A program made the position numbers and the translations under genes. The notes beneath the pieces are model-generated. The model was not told the origin of the DNA. It did no database searches and worked only from the letters and a program-made list of their open reading frames with translations. From Elymus sibiricus (Eukaryota; Streptophyta; Magnoliopsida; Poales; Poaceae), in assembly GCA_039707655.1 (NCBI GenBank), contig CM077676.1, positions 80,585,395 through 80,649,394 on the forward strand: a stretch of 64,000 bases of DNA, read 5' to 3'. How positions within the stretch are numbered: position 1 is the first letter of the stretch; each line of letters begins with the position of its first letter. This document shows positions 12,040 through 23,779 of the stretch, piece after piece.

Positions 12040-12253
12040 GCCATCCATGACGGTTCAGATGGCATATAAAGAAAGTAAAAAGGGAGGTAGCTGGTCGATA
12101 CGTGACGGTTTCCATGACGATCCCTCAATGTCCGTCATACAGGGGCTGCCATTTTGGGGGTCGTCCACATCTTGCTGATCCATGACGGTTTCCCTGACAG
12201 TTTCCAAGAACGTCACCCGAAATCCGTCACGGATTAACAGATTTCTTGTAGTG
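12040..12253. repeat. CACTA right subterminal repeats and terminal inverted repeat, unit 1
   Basis: Several copies of CATGACGG, GTGACGG and CCGTCA lead to the right inverted terminus ending TTCTTGTAGTG. The last 33 bp mirror the left end with a few mismatches. Confidence 0.75.
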
Positions 12254-12256
12254 ATG

Positions 12257-12947
12257 GGGGGAATCTCTCCCGTATGCCGAATTCTCTTACAACAATAGTT
12301 ACCAAGCTAGTATGAAGATGGCACCATTTGAAGTTCTCTATGGACGAAAATGCCGAACCCCTCTGAATTGGTCAGAAACTGGGGAACGATCACTCGTCGG
12401 ACCGGACATTATTCAACAAGCTGAAAAGCAAGTCCGCATTATCCGTGAAAAGTTGAAAATTGCTCAGTCTCGTCAGAAGAGCAATTATGACCGAAAACAC
12501 CAGGTAATGGTCTACCAACCTGGCGAGCAAGCTTACCTTCGCGTCACTCCGATGAAAGGCACTCACCGTTTCGGAATCAAGGGCAAGTTAGCTCATCGCT
12601 ACATTGGTCCGTTCCGTATTCTCGCCCGTCGAGGAGAAGTGGCATATCAATTGGAATTGCCGCCGAACCTTTCTCAAGTGCATGATGTCTTTCATGTATC
12701 GCAACTCCGACGCTGCTTCAAGGATCCTATCCGAGCAGTAGATCATGAAGTGCTTGAATTGCGAGAAGATCTATCTTATCAAGAATATCCGATCCGCATT
12801 CTCGATCAAGCTGAGCGTCGAACCCATCAGAAGTCGATCAAGTTCCTTCAAGTTCAGTGGTCAAATCATTCTGAAGATGAAGCCACTTGGGAACGCGAGG
12901 ATCGTCTTCGTGAAGAATACGCTGCTTTCTTTCAGCCTACCTCCTAA
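12257..12947 (+). pseudogene. Tekay Pol, C-terminal part: integrase end and chromodomain-like region, unit 1
   Basis: This continues the integrase frame broken at 6527. It opens with LPYAEFSYNNSYQA-type sequence, then KMAPFEVLYGRKC, the linker with YDRKH, GTHRFGIKGKLAHRYIGPF, VHDVFHVSQLRRC and a C-terminal YPIRILDQ... VQWSNHSEDEATWERE segment typical of the chromodomain of Tekay chromoviruses, which is thought to steer integration to chromatin. It ends with TAA at 12945-12947. In this unit the frame is intact over this stretch; a CTG-to-ATG change at 12312 creates an apparent start that is not a real initiation site. Confidence 0.9.
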
Positions 12948-12970
12948 TTCTCGGGACGAGAATTTCTTTT

Positions 12971-12983
12971 AGAGGAGGAGAAT
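12971..12983 (+). other. Tekay polypurine tract, unit 1
   Basis: AGAGGAGGAGAAT lies directly before the LTR start TGTAACATCC at 12984. A purine run in this place primes plus-strand DNA synthesis in LTR retrotransposons. Confidence 0.75.
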
Positions 12984-13877
12984 TGTAACATCCCCATGTA
13001 ATAGCTACAGTGATCACCTTTTTAAAAGTGCCAAGTCATCATTATTAACTATGCTTGATCATCATTGCATCATATCTCATTTCAAATTCCAATTCAAATT
13101 TCAATTCAAATTGAAGTGAAAATTAGAAGTTGTTTAAATTGAAAACTAAAATGTTCATTAAATAGCAAATAATTCATAACTAATTATGTTCAGGAAAACA
13201 ACATCCACAAAATTCACTAAGTAACTCTATCAACCTAAAACAGTAGCAAACAACAACATTTAATACCATTTTAATTAATCGAAATCTTAAATGAAATCAT
13301 ATTTTATCCTAACCAATTTCTGGTGGTAGGTAATATTGCATTGTAATATTTGAACCAAGTCACACATTTTATAAAACTCATTTAGTGGCCGAACAATTTG
13401 CAAAACAGAAATAAATAAAGAAACAGAAAAAGAAAAAGAAAAGAGGAAAGAACTTACTGTGCACTTGGGCCGCAAGTGCACAGTGTAGCGCGGCCCAGCC
13501 CAGCCGGGTCGTCGTCCTCCTCGGCAGGTGTCGCCTGGCGCGCGCGCCCGAGCGCGGATGGCCTCGCTGTCGGCCATCCCGCGGCTCCCCGGTGCCGCTA
13601 AGGTCGCCCTCGCGCCTCTCTCGCCCTCCCGCAAACCCTAGCAACCCCAGAAACCCCCCTCGTCCCCTCCTGTGCTCGCGCACGAGCTCGCCCGAAACCT
13701 CCCGCGGTCGCCGTCGTCGATCCTGCGGCCACCGTCGCCTGCTCACCGCTCCACTGTGCCGGATCGACGCGCCGACCTCGACTCCTTCCTCTGCATCGAC
13801 TGGAGCGAGACGGGAGCCACCGAGCCGACCGCTACGACCTCTTCTTCCTCTTCTGCATCGCCGCCGTTCGCCGTCGT

Positions 13878-15619
13878 TGTTGGGAATGTTGCATGGAAAA
13901 CAAAAAAAATTCTACGCACACGCAAGATCTATACATGGAGATGCATAGCTACGAGAGGGTAAGTGTGTCTACGTACCCTCGTAGACCGTAAGCGGAAGCG
14001 TTAGAACAACGCGGTTGATGTCGTCGAACAACTTCACGATCCAACCGACCGAGTACCGAACGTACGGCACCTCCGCGTTCAGCACACGTTCAGCTTGGTG
14101 ACGTCCTCGACTTCTTGATACAACAAGACGGCGAGCTAGTGGATGAGTTCCGGCAGCACGACGGCGTGGTGACGATGATGGTAATGATATCTCCGCAGGG
14201 CTTCGCCCAAGCACTGCGAAAATATGACCGAGGGACGGAACTGTGGAGGGGGGCGCCGCACACGGCTAAGACAATGTTGTGTCTCCTTTGGGGCGCCCCC
14301 TCTCCTCTATTTATATATGTGTAGGGGCTTGGAGTAGAAGGAATAGTGCCACGTGAACAGTAACCATGAATAGTACACACGTGGACTTGGACTCCAAAGT
14401 CCAATCCTATTCCTACTAGGACTCTCCCTTTTTCCTTCCCTAGCTGCGTGGGCTTTTGAGGACTTGGTGCACCTGGCCCAATAAGGCCAGGGCGCCTCCC
14501 CTTAGCCCATGCCAGCCCTTGGGACGTGGTGGACCCACTTGTGGACTTCCGGACCCCTCCGGAATCCTCCGGAACCTTCTGGAAGCTTCCCGGTACAATA
14601 CCGAAAAAAACTGCATCTTTTTCCGGAACCCAAACTATGACTTCCCATATATAAATCTTTACCTCTCGACCATTCCGAGACTCCTCGTGACGTCCGGGAT
14701 CTCATCCGGGACTCCGAAAAATATTCGGTTACCAATTCACATAACTCATATAACACTATATCGTCAACGAACGTTAAGCGTGCGGACCCTACGGGTTCGG
14801 GAATGATGTAGACATGACCGAGACGCCTCTCCGGTCAATAACCAATAGCGGAACCTGGATGCCCATATTGGTTCCTACATATTCCACGAAGATCTTATCG
14901 GTCGAACCGCAATGACAACATACGTAATTCCCTTTGTCCGTCGGTATGTTACTTGCCCGAGATTCGATCGTCGGTATCTCCATACCTAGTTCAATCTTGT
15001 TACCGGCAAGTCTCTTTACTCGTTCCATAATACGTCATCCCGTAACTAACTCCTTAGTCACTTTGCTTGCAAGCTTCTTATGATGTGCATTACCGAGAGG
15101 GCCCAGAGATACCTCTCCGAAACACGGAGTGACAAATCCCAGTCTCGATCCATGCCAACTCAACGGACACCTTTGGAGATACCTGTAGAGCATCTTTATG
15201 ATCACCCAGTTACGTTGTGACGTTTGATAGCACACAAGGTATTCCTCCGGTATCCGGGAGTTGCATGATCTCATGGTCTGAGGAACATGTATTTGACATT
15301 CAAGAAAGCAGTAGCAATAAACAGAACGATCATATGCTAAGCTAACGGATGGGTCTTGTCCGTCACATCATTCTCCTAATGATGTGATCCCGTTATCAAA
15401 TGACAACTCATGTCTATGGTTAGGAAACCTTAACCATCTTTGATCAACGAGCTAGTCTAGTAGAGGCTCACTAGGGACACAGTATTTGTTTATGTATTCA
15501 CACATGTATTTAAGTTTCCGGTCAATACAATTCTAGCATGAATAATAAACCTTTATCATGAACAAGGAAATATAAAATAATAACAACTTTATTATTGCCC
15601 CCAGGGCATATTTTCATCA
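13878..15619 (-). repeat. Copia 3' LTR, unit 1
   Basis: This LTR is 1742 bp with TG...CA ends. It lies next to the purine tract GTGCAAGTGGGAGAC (minus strand, 15634-15620), which identifies it as the 3' LTR. A TATA-like CTATTTATATA is at 14308-14318 (read on the plus strand). Confidence 0.95.
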
Positions 15620-15652
15620 GTCTCCCACTTGCACTAGAGTCAATAATCTAGA

Positions 15653-17009
15653 TTACATAGTAATGAATCTAACACCCATGGAGTCTTGGTGCTGATCATG
15701 TTTTGCTCGTGGAAGAGGCTTAGTCAACGGGTCTGCCACATTCAGATCCGTGTGTACTTTGCAAATTTCTATGTCTCCATCCTTGACATATTCATGAATG
15801 GAGTTGAAGCGTCTCTTGATGTGTTTGGTCTTCTTGTGAAACCTGGGCTCCTTGGCTATGGCAATTGCTCCAGTGTTGTCACAAAAGATTGTCATTGGAC
15901 CCGATGCACTAGGTATTACACCTAGATCGGATATGAAATCCTTCATGTGCTGCTTCCGAAGCAGCTATGTATTCCGCTTCACACGTAGATCCCGCTACGA
16001 CGCTCTGCTTGGAACTGCACCAACTGACAGCTCCACCATTTAATATAAATACGTATCCGGTTTGTGACTTAGAGTCATCCGGATCAGTGTCGAAGCTTGC
16101 ATCGGCGTAACCCTTTACGACGAGCTCTTCATCACCTCCATAAACGAGAAACATGTCCTTGGTCCTTTTCAGGTACTTCAGGATATTCTTGACCGCTGTC
16201 CAGTGATCCACTCCTGGATTACTCTGGTACCTCCCTGCCAAACTTATGGCAAGGCACACATCAGGTCTGGTACACAGCATGGCATACATAATAGAACCTA
16301 TGGCTGAGGCATAGGGAATGACTTTCATTTTCTCTATATCTTCTGCCGTGGTCGGGCATTGAGTCTGACTCAACTTCACACCTTGCAAGACAGGCAAGAA
16401 CCCTTTCTTTGACTGGTCCATTTTGAACTTCTTCAAAACTTTGTCAAGGTATGTGCTTTGTGAAAGTCCTATCAAGCGTCTTGATCTATCCCTATAGATC
16501 TTGATGCCCAATATATAAGCAGCTTTACCGAGGTCTTTCATTGAAAAATTCTTATTCAAGTATCCCTTTATGCCATCCAGAAATTCTATATCATTTCCAA
16601 TCAACAATATGTCATCCACATATAATATTAGAAATGCTATAGAGCTCCCACTCACTTTCTTGTAAATACAGGCTTCACCGTAAGTCTGTACAAAACCATA
16701 TGCTTTGATCACCTCATCAAAGCGTATATTCCAACTCCGAGATGCTTGCACCAGTCCATAGATGGATCGCTAGAGCTTGCACACTTTGTTAGCACCCTTA
16801 GGATCGACAAAACCTTCTGGTTGCATCATATACAACTCTTCTTTGAGAAAACCATTAAGGAATGCAGTTTTGACATCCATTTGCCAGATTTCATAATCAT
16901 AAAATGCGGCAATTGCTAACATGATTCGGACAGACTTAAGCATCGCTACGGGTGAGAAAGTCTCATCGTAGTCAACCCCTTGAACTTGTCGAAAACCTTT
17001 CGCGACAAG
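15653..17009 (-). pseudogene. Copia Pol, reverse transcriptase and RNase H, unit 1
   Basis: The frame follows the stop at 17010-17012 and contains VQGVDYDETFSPVA, WQMDVKTAFLNG, a TAG at 16770-16772 (in CKL*RSIYGL), then YVDDILLIGND, the catalytic RT motif, and RPDVCLAISL. The RNase H part has a conserved Asp/Ser stretch, a frameshift near 15950 after AASEAAHEG, and then ISDLGVIPSASGPM and CDNTGAIAIAKEP down to ADPLTKPLP at the end. At least two stops and one frameshift inactivate it. The same lesions occur in unit 2. Confidence 0.92.
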
Positions 17010-18680
17010 TCAAGCTTTGTAGACAGTGATATTACCATCAGCATCCGTCTTCCTCTTAAAAATCCATTTATTCTCAATGGCTTGCCGATCATCGGGCAAG
17101 TCCACCAAAGTCCATACTTTGTTCTCATACATGGATCCTATCTCGGATTTCATGGCCTCAAGCCATTTGTCGGAATCCGGGCTTAGCATAGCTTCTTCAT
17201 AGTTCGTAGGTTCGCCGTTGTCTAACAACATAACTTCCAGAACAGGATTACCGTACCACTCTGGTGCGGAACGTACTCTGGTCGACCTACGAAGTTTAGT
17301 AGTAACTTGATCTGAAGTTTCATGATCTTTATCATTATCTTCCTCTCTTATTGGTGTAGGCATCACGGGAACGGTTTTCTCTGATGAGCTACTTTCCAAT
17401 TCGAGAGAAGGTACAATTACCTCATCAAGTTCTACTTTCCTCCCACTCACTTCTTTCGAGAGAAACTCCTTCTCTAGAAAGGACCCATTCTTGGCAACAA
17501 AGACCTTGCCTTCGGATCTGTGGTAGAAGGTGTACCCAATTGTTTCTTTAGGGTATCCTATGAAGACGCACTTCTCCGCTTTGGGTTTGAGCTTATCAGG
17601 TTGAAGCTTTTTCACATAAGCATCACATCCCCAAACTTTAAGAAACGACAGCTTAGGTTTCTTGCCAAACCATAGTTCATACGGTGTCGTCTCAACGGAT
17701 TTAGACAGTGCCCTATTTAACGTGAATGCAGCTGTCTCTAATGCATAACCCCAAAACGACAGTGGCAAATCGGTAAGAGACATCATAGAACGCACCATAT
17801 CCAATAAAGTACGGTTACGATGTTCGGACACACCATTACGCTGTGGTGTTCCAGGTGGCGTGAGTTGTGAAACAATTCCACATTTTCTTAAATGAAGGCC
17901 AAACTCGTAACTCATATATTCGCCTCCGCGATCAGATCGTAGAAACTTTATTTTCTTGTTACGATGATTCTCTACTTCACTCTGAAATTCTTTGAACTTT
18001 TCAAATGTTTCAGACTTGTGTTTCATCAAGTAGATATACCCATATCTACTCAGATCATCTGTGAAGGTTAGAAAATAACGATACCCGCCGCGTGCTTCAA
18101 CATTCATCGGACCGCATACATCGATATGTATTATTTCCAATAAATCAGTAGCTCGCTCCATTGTTCCGGAGAACGGAGTTTTAGTCATCTTGCCCATGAG
18201 GCATGGTTCGCAAGTATCAAATGATTCATAATCAAGAGCTTCCAAAAGTCCATCCGCATGGAGTTTCTTCATGCGCTTTACACCAATATGACCTAAACGG
18301 CAGTGCCACAAGTATGTTGCACTATCATTATCAACTTTGCATCTTTTGGCATCAATATTATGAATATGTGTATCACTACGATCGAGATTCAACAAGAATA
18401 GACCATTCACAAAAGGTGCGTGACCATAAAAGATGTTACTCATATAAATAGAACAACCGTTATTCTCTAACTTAAATGAATAACCGTCTCACAATAAACA
18501 AGATCCAGATATAATGTTCATGCTCAACGCTGGCACCAAATAACAATTATTGAGGTGTAAAACTAATCCCGAAGGTAGATGTAGAGGTAGCGTGCCGACG
18601 GCGATCACATCAACCTTGGAACCATTCCCGACGCGCATCGTCACCTCGTCCTTAGCCAATCTTCGCTTATTCCGTAGCTC
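17010..18680 (-). pseudogene. Copia Pol, protease end and integrase, unit 1
   Basis: The frame continues from gag after a TAG (18681-18683). It holds the zinc-binding HHCC region (WHCRLGHIG ... CEPCLMGK) and the integrase core acids in IHIDVCGPMN, LRSDRGGEY and NGVSEHRNR. The frame ends with TVYKA and a stop at 17010-17012 where related elements read on into RT. This unit has an extra stop, TGA at 18489-18491, where unit 2 still has CGA; this C-to-T change at a CpG arose after the duplication. It leaves an open stretch from 18443 down. Confidence 0.93.
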
Positions 18681-19622
18681 CTATTTCGAGTTACAAATAT
18701 GAGCAACCGAACCAGTATCAAATACCCAGGCGCTACTGCGAGCATTAGTATGGAACACATCAATAACATGTATATCAAATATACCTTTGCTCACTTTGCC
18801 ATCCTTCTTATCCGCCAAATACTTGGGGCAGTTCCGCTTCCAGTGACCAGTCCCTTTGCAGTAGAAGCACTCAGTTTCAGGCCTGGGTCCAGATTTGGGT
18901 TTCTTCGTGGGAGCGGCAACTTGCTTGCCGTTCTTCTTGAAGTTCCCCTTCTTTCCCTTGCCCTTTTTCTTGAAACTAGTGGTTTTGTTAACCATCAACA
19001 CTTGATGCTCCTTCTTGATTTCTACCTCCGCTGATTTCAGCATCGCGAAGAGCTCGGGAATTGTCTTCTCCATCCCTTGCATATTATAGTTCATCACGAA
19101 GCCTTTATAGCTTGGTGGCAGTGACTGAAGAACTCTGTCAATAACACTCTCAACCGGAAGATCAATTCCCAGCTGAGTCAAGTGGTTGTGGTACCCAGAC
19201 ATTCTGAGTATGTGTTCACTGACAGAACTGTTCTCCTCCATCTTACAGCTAAAGAACTTGTTGGAGACTTCATATCTCTCAACCCGGGCATTAGATTGAA
19301 ATATCAATTTCAGCTCTTGGAACATCTCATATGCTCCGTGGCGTTCAAAACACTTTTGCAATCCTGGTTCTAAGCCGTAGAGCATGGCACACTGAACTAT
19401 CGAGTAGTCATCAGATCGAACCTGCCAGGCGTTCACAACGTCTGCAGCAGCTCCTGCAGCAGGTCCATCACCTAGCGGTGCATCAAGTACATAATTCTTC
19501 TGTGCAGCAATGAGGACAATCCTCAAGTTACGGACCCAGTCCGTGTAGTTGCTACCATCATCTTTCAACTTAGCTTTCTCTAGGAACGCATTAAAATTCA
19601 ACGGAACAGTAGCACGGGCCAT
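18681..19622 (-). pseudogene. Copia Gag and protease start, unit 1
   Basis: The 313-codon frame starts MARATVPLNFNAFLEKAKL, the usual start of BARE1/Angela Gag. Residues 1-200 are the Gag (UBN2-like) domain that forms virus-like particles. A zinc knuckle, CFYCKGTGHWKRNC, is at 252-265, after a Lys-rich stretch. The aspartic protease motif DTG is at 302-304 in WVFDTGSVAHIC. The frame is cut by TAG at 18681-18683, where the polyprotein should continue. Gag itself is intact up to that point, so it could in principle be made. Confidence 0.93.
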
Positions 19623-20843
19623 TTATCTACAACATAGATATGCAAAGAAACCATCAAGACTAAGTTCATGATAAATTAAGTTCAATTAATCAAATTACTA
19701 ATGAACTCCCACTTAAATTAACATCCCTCAAGTTAACTAAGTGATACATGATCCAAATCAACTAGCCCATGTCCGATCATCACGTGAGATGGGATAGTCA
19801 TCAATGGTGACCATCTCCATGTTGATCATATCAACTATATGACTCATGTTCGACCTTTCGGTCTCCAGTGTTCCGAGACCATGTCTGTACATGCTAGGCT
19901 CATCAAGTTTAACCCAAGTATTCTGCTTGTGTAAAACTGGCTTACACCCGTTGTATGTGAACGTAGAATCTATCACACCCGATCATCACGAGGTGCTTCA
20001 AAACGATGAACTTTAGCAACGGTGCATACTCGGGGAGAACACTTTTATCTTGAAATTTAGTGAAGGGATCATCTTATAATGCTACCGTCGTTCTAAGCAA
20101 AATAAGATGCATAAAGGATAAACATCACATGCAATCAAAATATGTGACATGATATGGCCATCATCTTGTGCTTTTGATCTCCATCTCCAAAGCATCGTCA
20201 TGATCTCCATCGTCACCGGCTCGAGACCTTGATCTCCATCGTTGCGTCGTGATCGTCTCGCCAACTATTGCTTCTACAACTATTGCTAACGCATAGCGAT
20301 AAAGTAAAGCAATTACATGGCGCTTGCATTTCATAAAATAAAGAGACAACCATAAGGCTCCTGCCGGTTGCCGATAAATTACAAAACATGATCATCTCAT
20401 ACAATAACGTATATCACATCATGTCTTGACCATATCACATCACAGCATACCCTGCAAAAACAAGTTAGACGTCCTCTACTTTGTTGTTGCAAGTTTTACG
20501 TGGCTGCTACGGGCTTCTAGCAAGAACCGTTCTTACCTACGGTACAAAACCACAACGGTGATTTATCAAGTTTGCTGTTTTAACCTTCAACAAGGACCGG
20601 CCACAGTCAAATTCGATTCAACTAAAGTAGGAGAAACAGACACCCGCCAGCCACCTTTATGCAAAACAAGTTGCATGTCTGTCGGTGGAACCGGTCTCAT
20701 GTACGTGCACATGTAAGGTTGGTCCGGGCCGCTTCATCTTACAATACCGCCGAATCAAAATAAGACGTTGGTGGTAAGCAGTATGACGATCACCGCCTAC
20801 AACTCTTTGTGTTCTACTCATGCATATCATCTACGCATAGACC
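19623..20843 (-). other. Copia untranslated leader, unit 1
   Basis: About 1.2 kb lies between the primer site and the Gag start codon. I see no coding sequence with family motifs. A long leader of this size is usual for BARE1-like elements, where packaging and dimerisation signals are expected. Clusters of GATCTCCAT repeats occur at 20177-20240. Confidence 0.7.
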
Positions 20844-20858
20844 TGGCTCATGATGCCA
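20844..20858 (-). other. Copia primer binding site, unit 1
   Basis: On the minus strand, TGGCATCATGAGCCA starts one base after the 5' LTR end. It resembles the initiator Met-tRNA complement TGGTATCAGAGCC used by Copia elements, with a few mismatches. Confidence 0.7.
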
Positions 20859-20859
20859 C

Positions 20860-22601
20860 TGTTGGGAACATCGCATGGAAACCAATTTTTTTTCTATGCA
20901 CACGCAAGATCTATCCATGGAGATGCATAGCTACGAGAGGGGAAGTGTGTCTACGTACCCTCGTAGACCGTAAGCGGAAGCGTTAGAACAACGCGGTTGA
21001 TGTCGTCGAACAACTTCACGATCCAACCGACCGAGTACCGAACGTACGGCACCTCCGCGTTCAGCACACGTTCAGCTCGGTGACGTCCTCGACTTCTTGA
21101 TCCAGCAAGACGGCGAGGTAGTGGATGAGTTCCGGCAGCACGACGGCGTGGTGACGATGATGGTAATGCTATCTCCGCAGGGCTTCGCCCAAGCACTGCG
21201 AAAATATGACTGAGGGACGGAACTGTGGAGGGGGGCGCCGCACACGGCTAAGACAATGTTGTGTCTCCTTTGGGCCGCCCCCTCTCCTCTATTTATATAT
21301 GTGTAGGGGCTTGGAGTAGAAGGAATAGTGCCACGTGAACAGTAACCATGAATAGTACACACGTGGACTTGGACTCCAAAGTCCAATCCTATTCCTACTA
21401 GGACTCTCCCTTTTTCCTTCCCTAGCTGCGTGAGCTTTTGAGGACTTGGTGCGCCTGGCCCAATAAGGCCAGGGCGCCTCCCCTTAGCCCATGCCAGCCC
21501 TTGGGACGTGGTGGACCCACTTGTGGACTTCCGGACCCCTCCGGAATCCTCCGGAACCTTCTGGAAGCTTCCCGGTACAATACCGAAAAAAACTGCACCT
21601 TTTTCCGGAACCCAAAATATGACTTCCCATATATAAATCTTTACCTCTCGACCATTCCGAGACTCCTCGTGACGTCCGGGATCTCATACGGGACTCCGAA
21701 CAATATTCGGTTACCAATTCACATAACTCATATAACACTATATCGTCAACGAACGTTAAGCGTGCGGACCCTACGGGTTCGGGAACGATGTAGACATGAC
21801 CGAGACGCCTCTCCGGTCAATAACCAATAGCGGAACCTGGATGCCCATATTGGTTCCTACATATTCCATGAAGATCTTATCGGTCGAACCGCAATGACAA
21901 CATACGTAATTCCCTTTGTCCGTCGGTATGTTACTTGCCCGAGATTCGATCATCGGTATCTCCATACCTAGTTCAATCTAGTTACCGGCAAGTCTCTTTA
22001 CTCATTCCGTAATACATCATCCCGTAACTAAGTCCTTAGTCACTTTGCTTGCAAGCTTCTTATGATGTGCATTACCGAGAGGGCCCAGAGATACCTCTCC
22101 GAAACACGGAGTGACAAATCCCAGTCTCGATCCATGCCAACTCAACGGACACCTTTGGAGATACCTGTAGAGCATCTTTATGATCACCCAGTTACGTTGT
22201 GACGTTTGATAGCACACAAGGTATTCCTCCGGTATCCGGGAGTTGCATGATCTCATGGTCTGAGGAACATGTATTTGACATTCAAGAAAGCAGTAGCAAT
22301 AAACAGAACGATCATATGCTAAGCTAACGGATGGGTCTTGTCCATCACATCATTCTCCTAATGATGTGATCCCGTTATCAAATGACAACTCATGTCTATG
22401 GTTAGGAAACCTTAACCATCTTTGATCAACGAGCTAGTCTAGTAGAGGCTCACTAGGGACACGGTATTTGTGTATGTATTCACACATGTATTTAAGTTTC
22501 CGGTCAATACAATTCTAGCATGAATAATAAACCTTTATCATGAACAAGGAAATATAAAATAATAACAACTTTATTATTGCCTCTAGGGCATATTTCCATC
22601 A
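20860..22601 (-). repeat. Copia 5' LTR, unit 1
   Basis: This is 1742 bp, the same length as the 3' LTR, and lies next to the primer site. It drives transcription of the element toward lower coordinates. Confidence 0.95.
21289..21299 (-). promoter_or_regulatory. Probable TATA box of Copia 5' LTR, unit 1
   Basis: The minus strand reads TATATAAATAG, followed by GAGGAG. It is conserved in all four Copia LTRs in the window. Transcription would start about 30 bp further along the minus strand. Confidence 0.55.
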
Positions 22602-23779
22602 GTCGTCCCCGGCCGCCTCGAGCCCTCCCCGAGCACGCTGCCACCCCCTACCGCATCGCAGTGAGCCCCTCCCCGTCTCCCCTCTCCTCTCGCCGTCGAT
22701 TTCGAGCCGTAGCGGCCACCCACAACGCGCCTGAGCCCTCCGCCGCGTGGCTCGTCGCCGGCGCCGTTCCTGCGACCAAACGGCCCCGCGCTAGTGCCCG
22801 TTGTGGTCGCCGCACCGCGTAGAGCCCGCCCAGCCGCTTAGTTGCTCGCTAGTGCCACGGTTCGCCGAGATCCACCGACGCACCGAACTCCGGCCACCTT
22901 TGCGAGCTCGCCGCCGACGTTCCCGGCCACCGCAGCCTCCGCCACCACCACCAAACGCCTCGCCGTCGACCGCTCGTTTGAACGAGCCCGGCTGCGCTCG
23001 AAATTGTGCCCTGTGCGCGAAACCCGAGCGCCGCCCGAGCCGCGCCGACGCAAGAACGTGCCCGCCGGCGTTTAAACGCCGGCCGGCCGACGTGGCGCCC
23101 ACGTGGCCTCCCCTGTGAGGCTGACGGGTGGGCCTAGTGGGTTCCGTTGACCAGTTGACCTGGTCAACGCGTGATTACTGTTCACTTCTGTCGCTGACTT
23201 GTGGGCCCGCGTGGTTAATTAGCGGTAAACGGTTAGTTAGTTAAAACGGTTAATTAGTATAGCCACTGACAATGCGGGCCCACTAGTTAATTAGGTTAAT
23301 TAGATTAAAATAAACTCTGTTTAATTAGCACAGTCACTGACCAGTGGGACCCACTGGTCAGGGTTGACTCTGGTCAGCCTCTGTTGACTGCTGACGCCAG
23401 CACTACGTCATGCTGACGGCACCTTTTACTATTCTGGATAATTCGGATTTAATTAATTAAAATAATTCCAGAAAATGTTTAAAACTTTGAAAAATCATAT
23501 AAATTAAACCGTAAGTCAGATGAAAATAATTTATATATGAAAAACGATCAGAAAATATGAAGAATCCGAATATGTGATCAAAATGCCCGTCCAACACTCC
23601 TAGCTAGGTGAACATGGAACTTTTTGACTGATTTCGATAAATAAATAGTGCTCAACTTTAATAAAATAAATCCAAATAAATTCCTAAATTAACTAATTCA
23701 TTTAGTTAGGCAGTAAAACACCTCTGCATATCTTTTAGGCATGTCATGCATAGTGATTGCATTTTTGCCATGAATTTAT

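Larger units (their letters stand above)
6528..12253. mobile_element. CACTA DNA transposon with captured gene fragments, unit 1
   Basis: The element is 5726 bp, with termini CACTACAAGAATCTTGTTAAT at the left and the inverted counterpart ...ACAGATTTCTTGTAGTG at the right. It is flanked by the 3-bp duplication ATG (6525-6527 and 12254-12256), the size expected for CACTA elements. Subterminal zones are rich in TGACGG/CCGTCA motifs. No transposase or second-ORF homology is visible, so it is probably non-autonomous. It carries exon-like pieces, all on the minus strand: a glutaredoxin exon, an unidentified exon at 8737-8901 and a GC-rich block at 11169-11830. The AT-rich stretches 6860-8700, 8940-10080 and 10220-11150 hold nothing I can identify. 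Removing it restores the integrase reading frame. Confidence 0.95.
13878..22601 (-). mobile_element. Copia element, BARE1/Angela/WIS-like, unit 1
   Basis: This is a complete 8724-bp element on the minus strand. Both LTRs are 1742 bp, beginning TGATGG and ending CCCAACA on the element strand. It is flanked by a perfect 5-bp target duplication, GTCGT (13873-13877 and 22602-22606). Order on the minus strand: 5' LTR, Met-tRNA-like primer site, long leader, gag, protease, integrase, RT, RNase H, purine tract, 3' LTR. Integrase before RT defines Copia. The ORF is broken by several stops and a frameshift, so it is inactive on its own. By eye the two LTRs differ by roughly 30 sites, including one A/T-tract cluster. 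Confidence 0.96.

Noticed and set aside
12312..12320. ATG at 12312 as a start codon
   Set aside because: Unit 2 has CTG there, and the frame continues upstream as integrase across the CACTA site.
13378..13960. Overlapping GC-rich ORFs on both strands in the Tekay LTR
   Set aside because: They are low-complexity Arg/Pro/Ala-rich frames on both strands of a GC-rich LTR block, without motifs, and one is cut by the Copia border.
14456..14806. 116-codon ORF in the Copia LTR (and copies near 21438, 40557, 47539)
   Set aside because: It lies antisense within the LTR, differs in length between copies, and has no known domain; best read as chance.
22577..23118. Several ORFs in both orientations in the resumed Tekay LTR
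   Set aside because: They are GC-rich compositional frames, Arg/Pro-rich, not kept in the related solo LTR.
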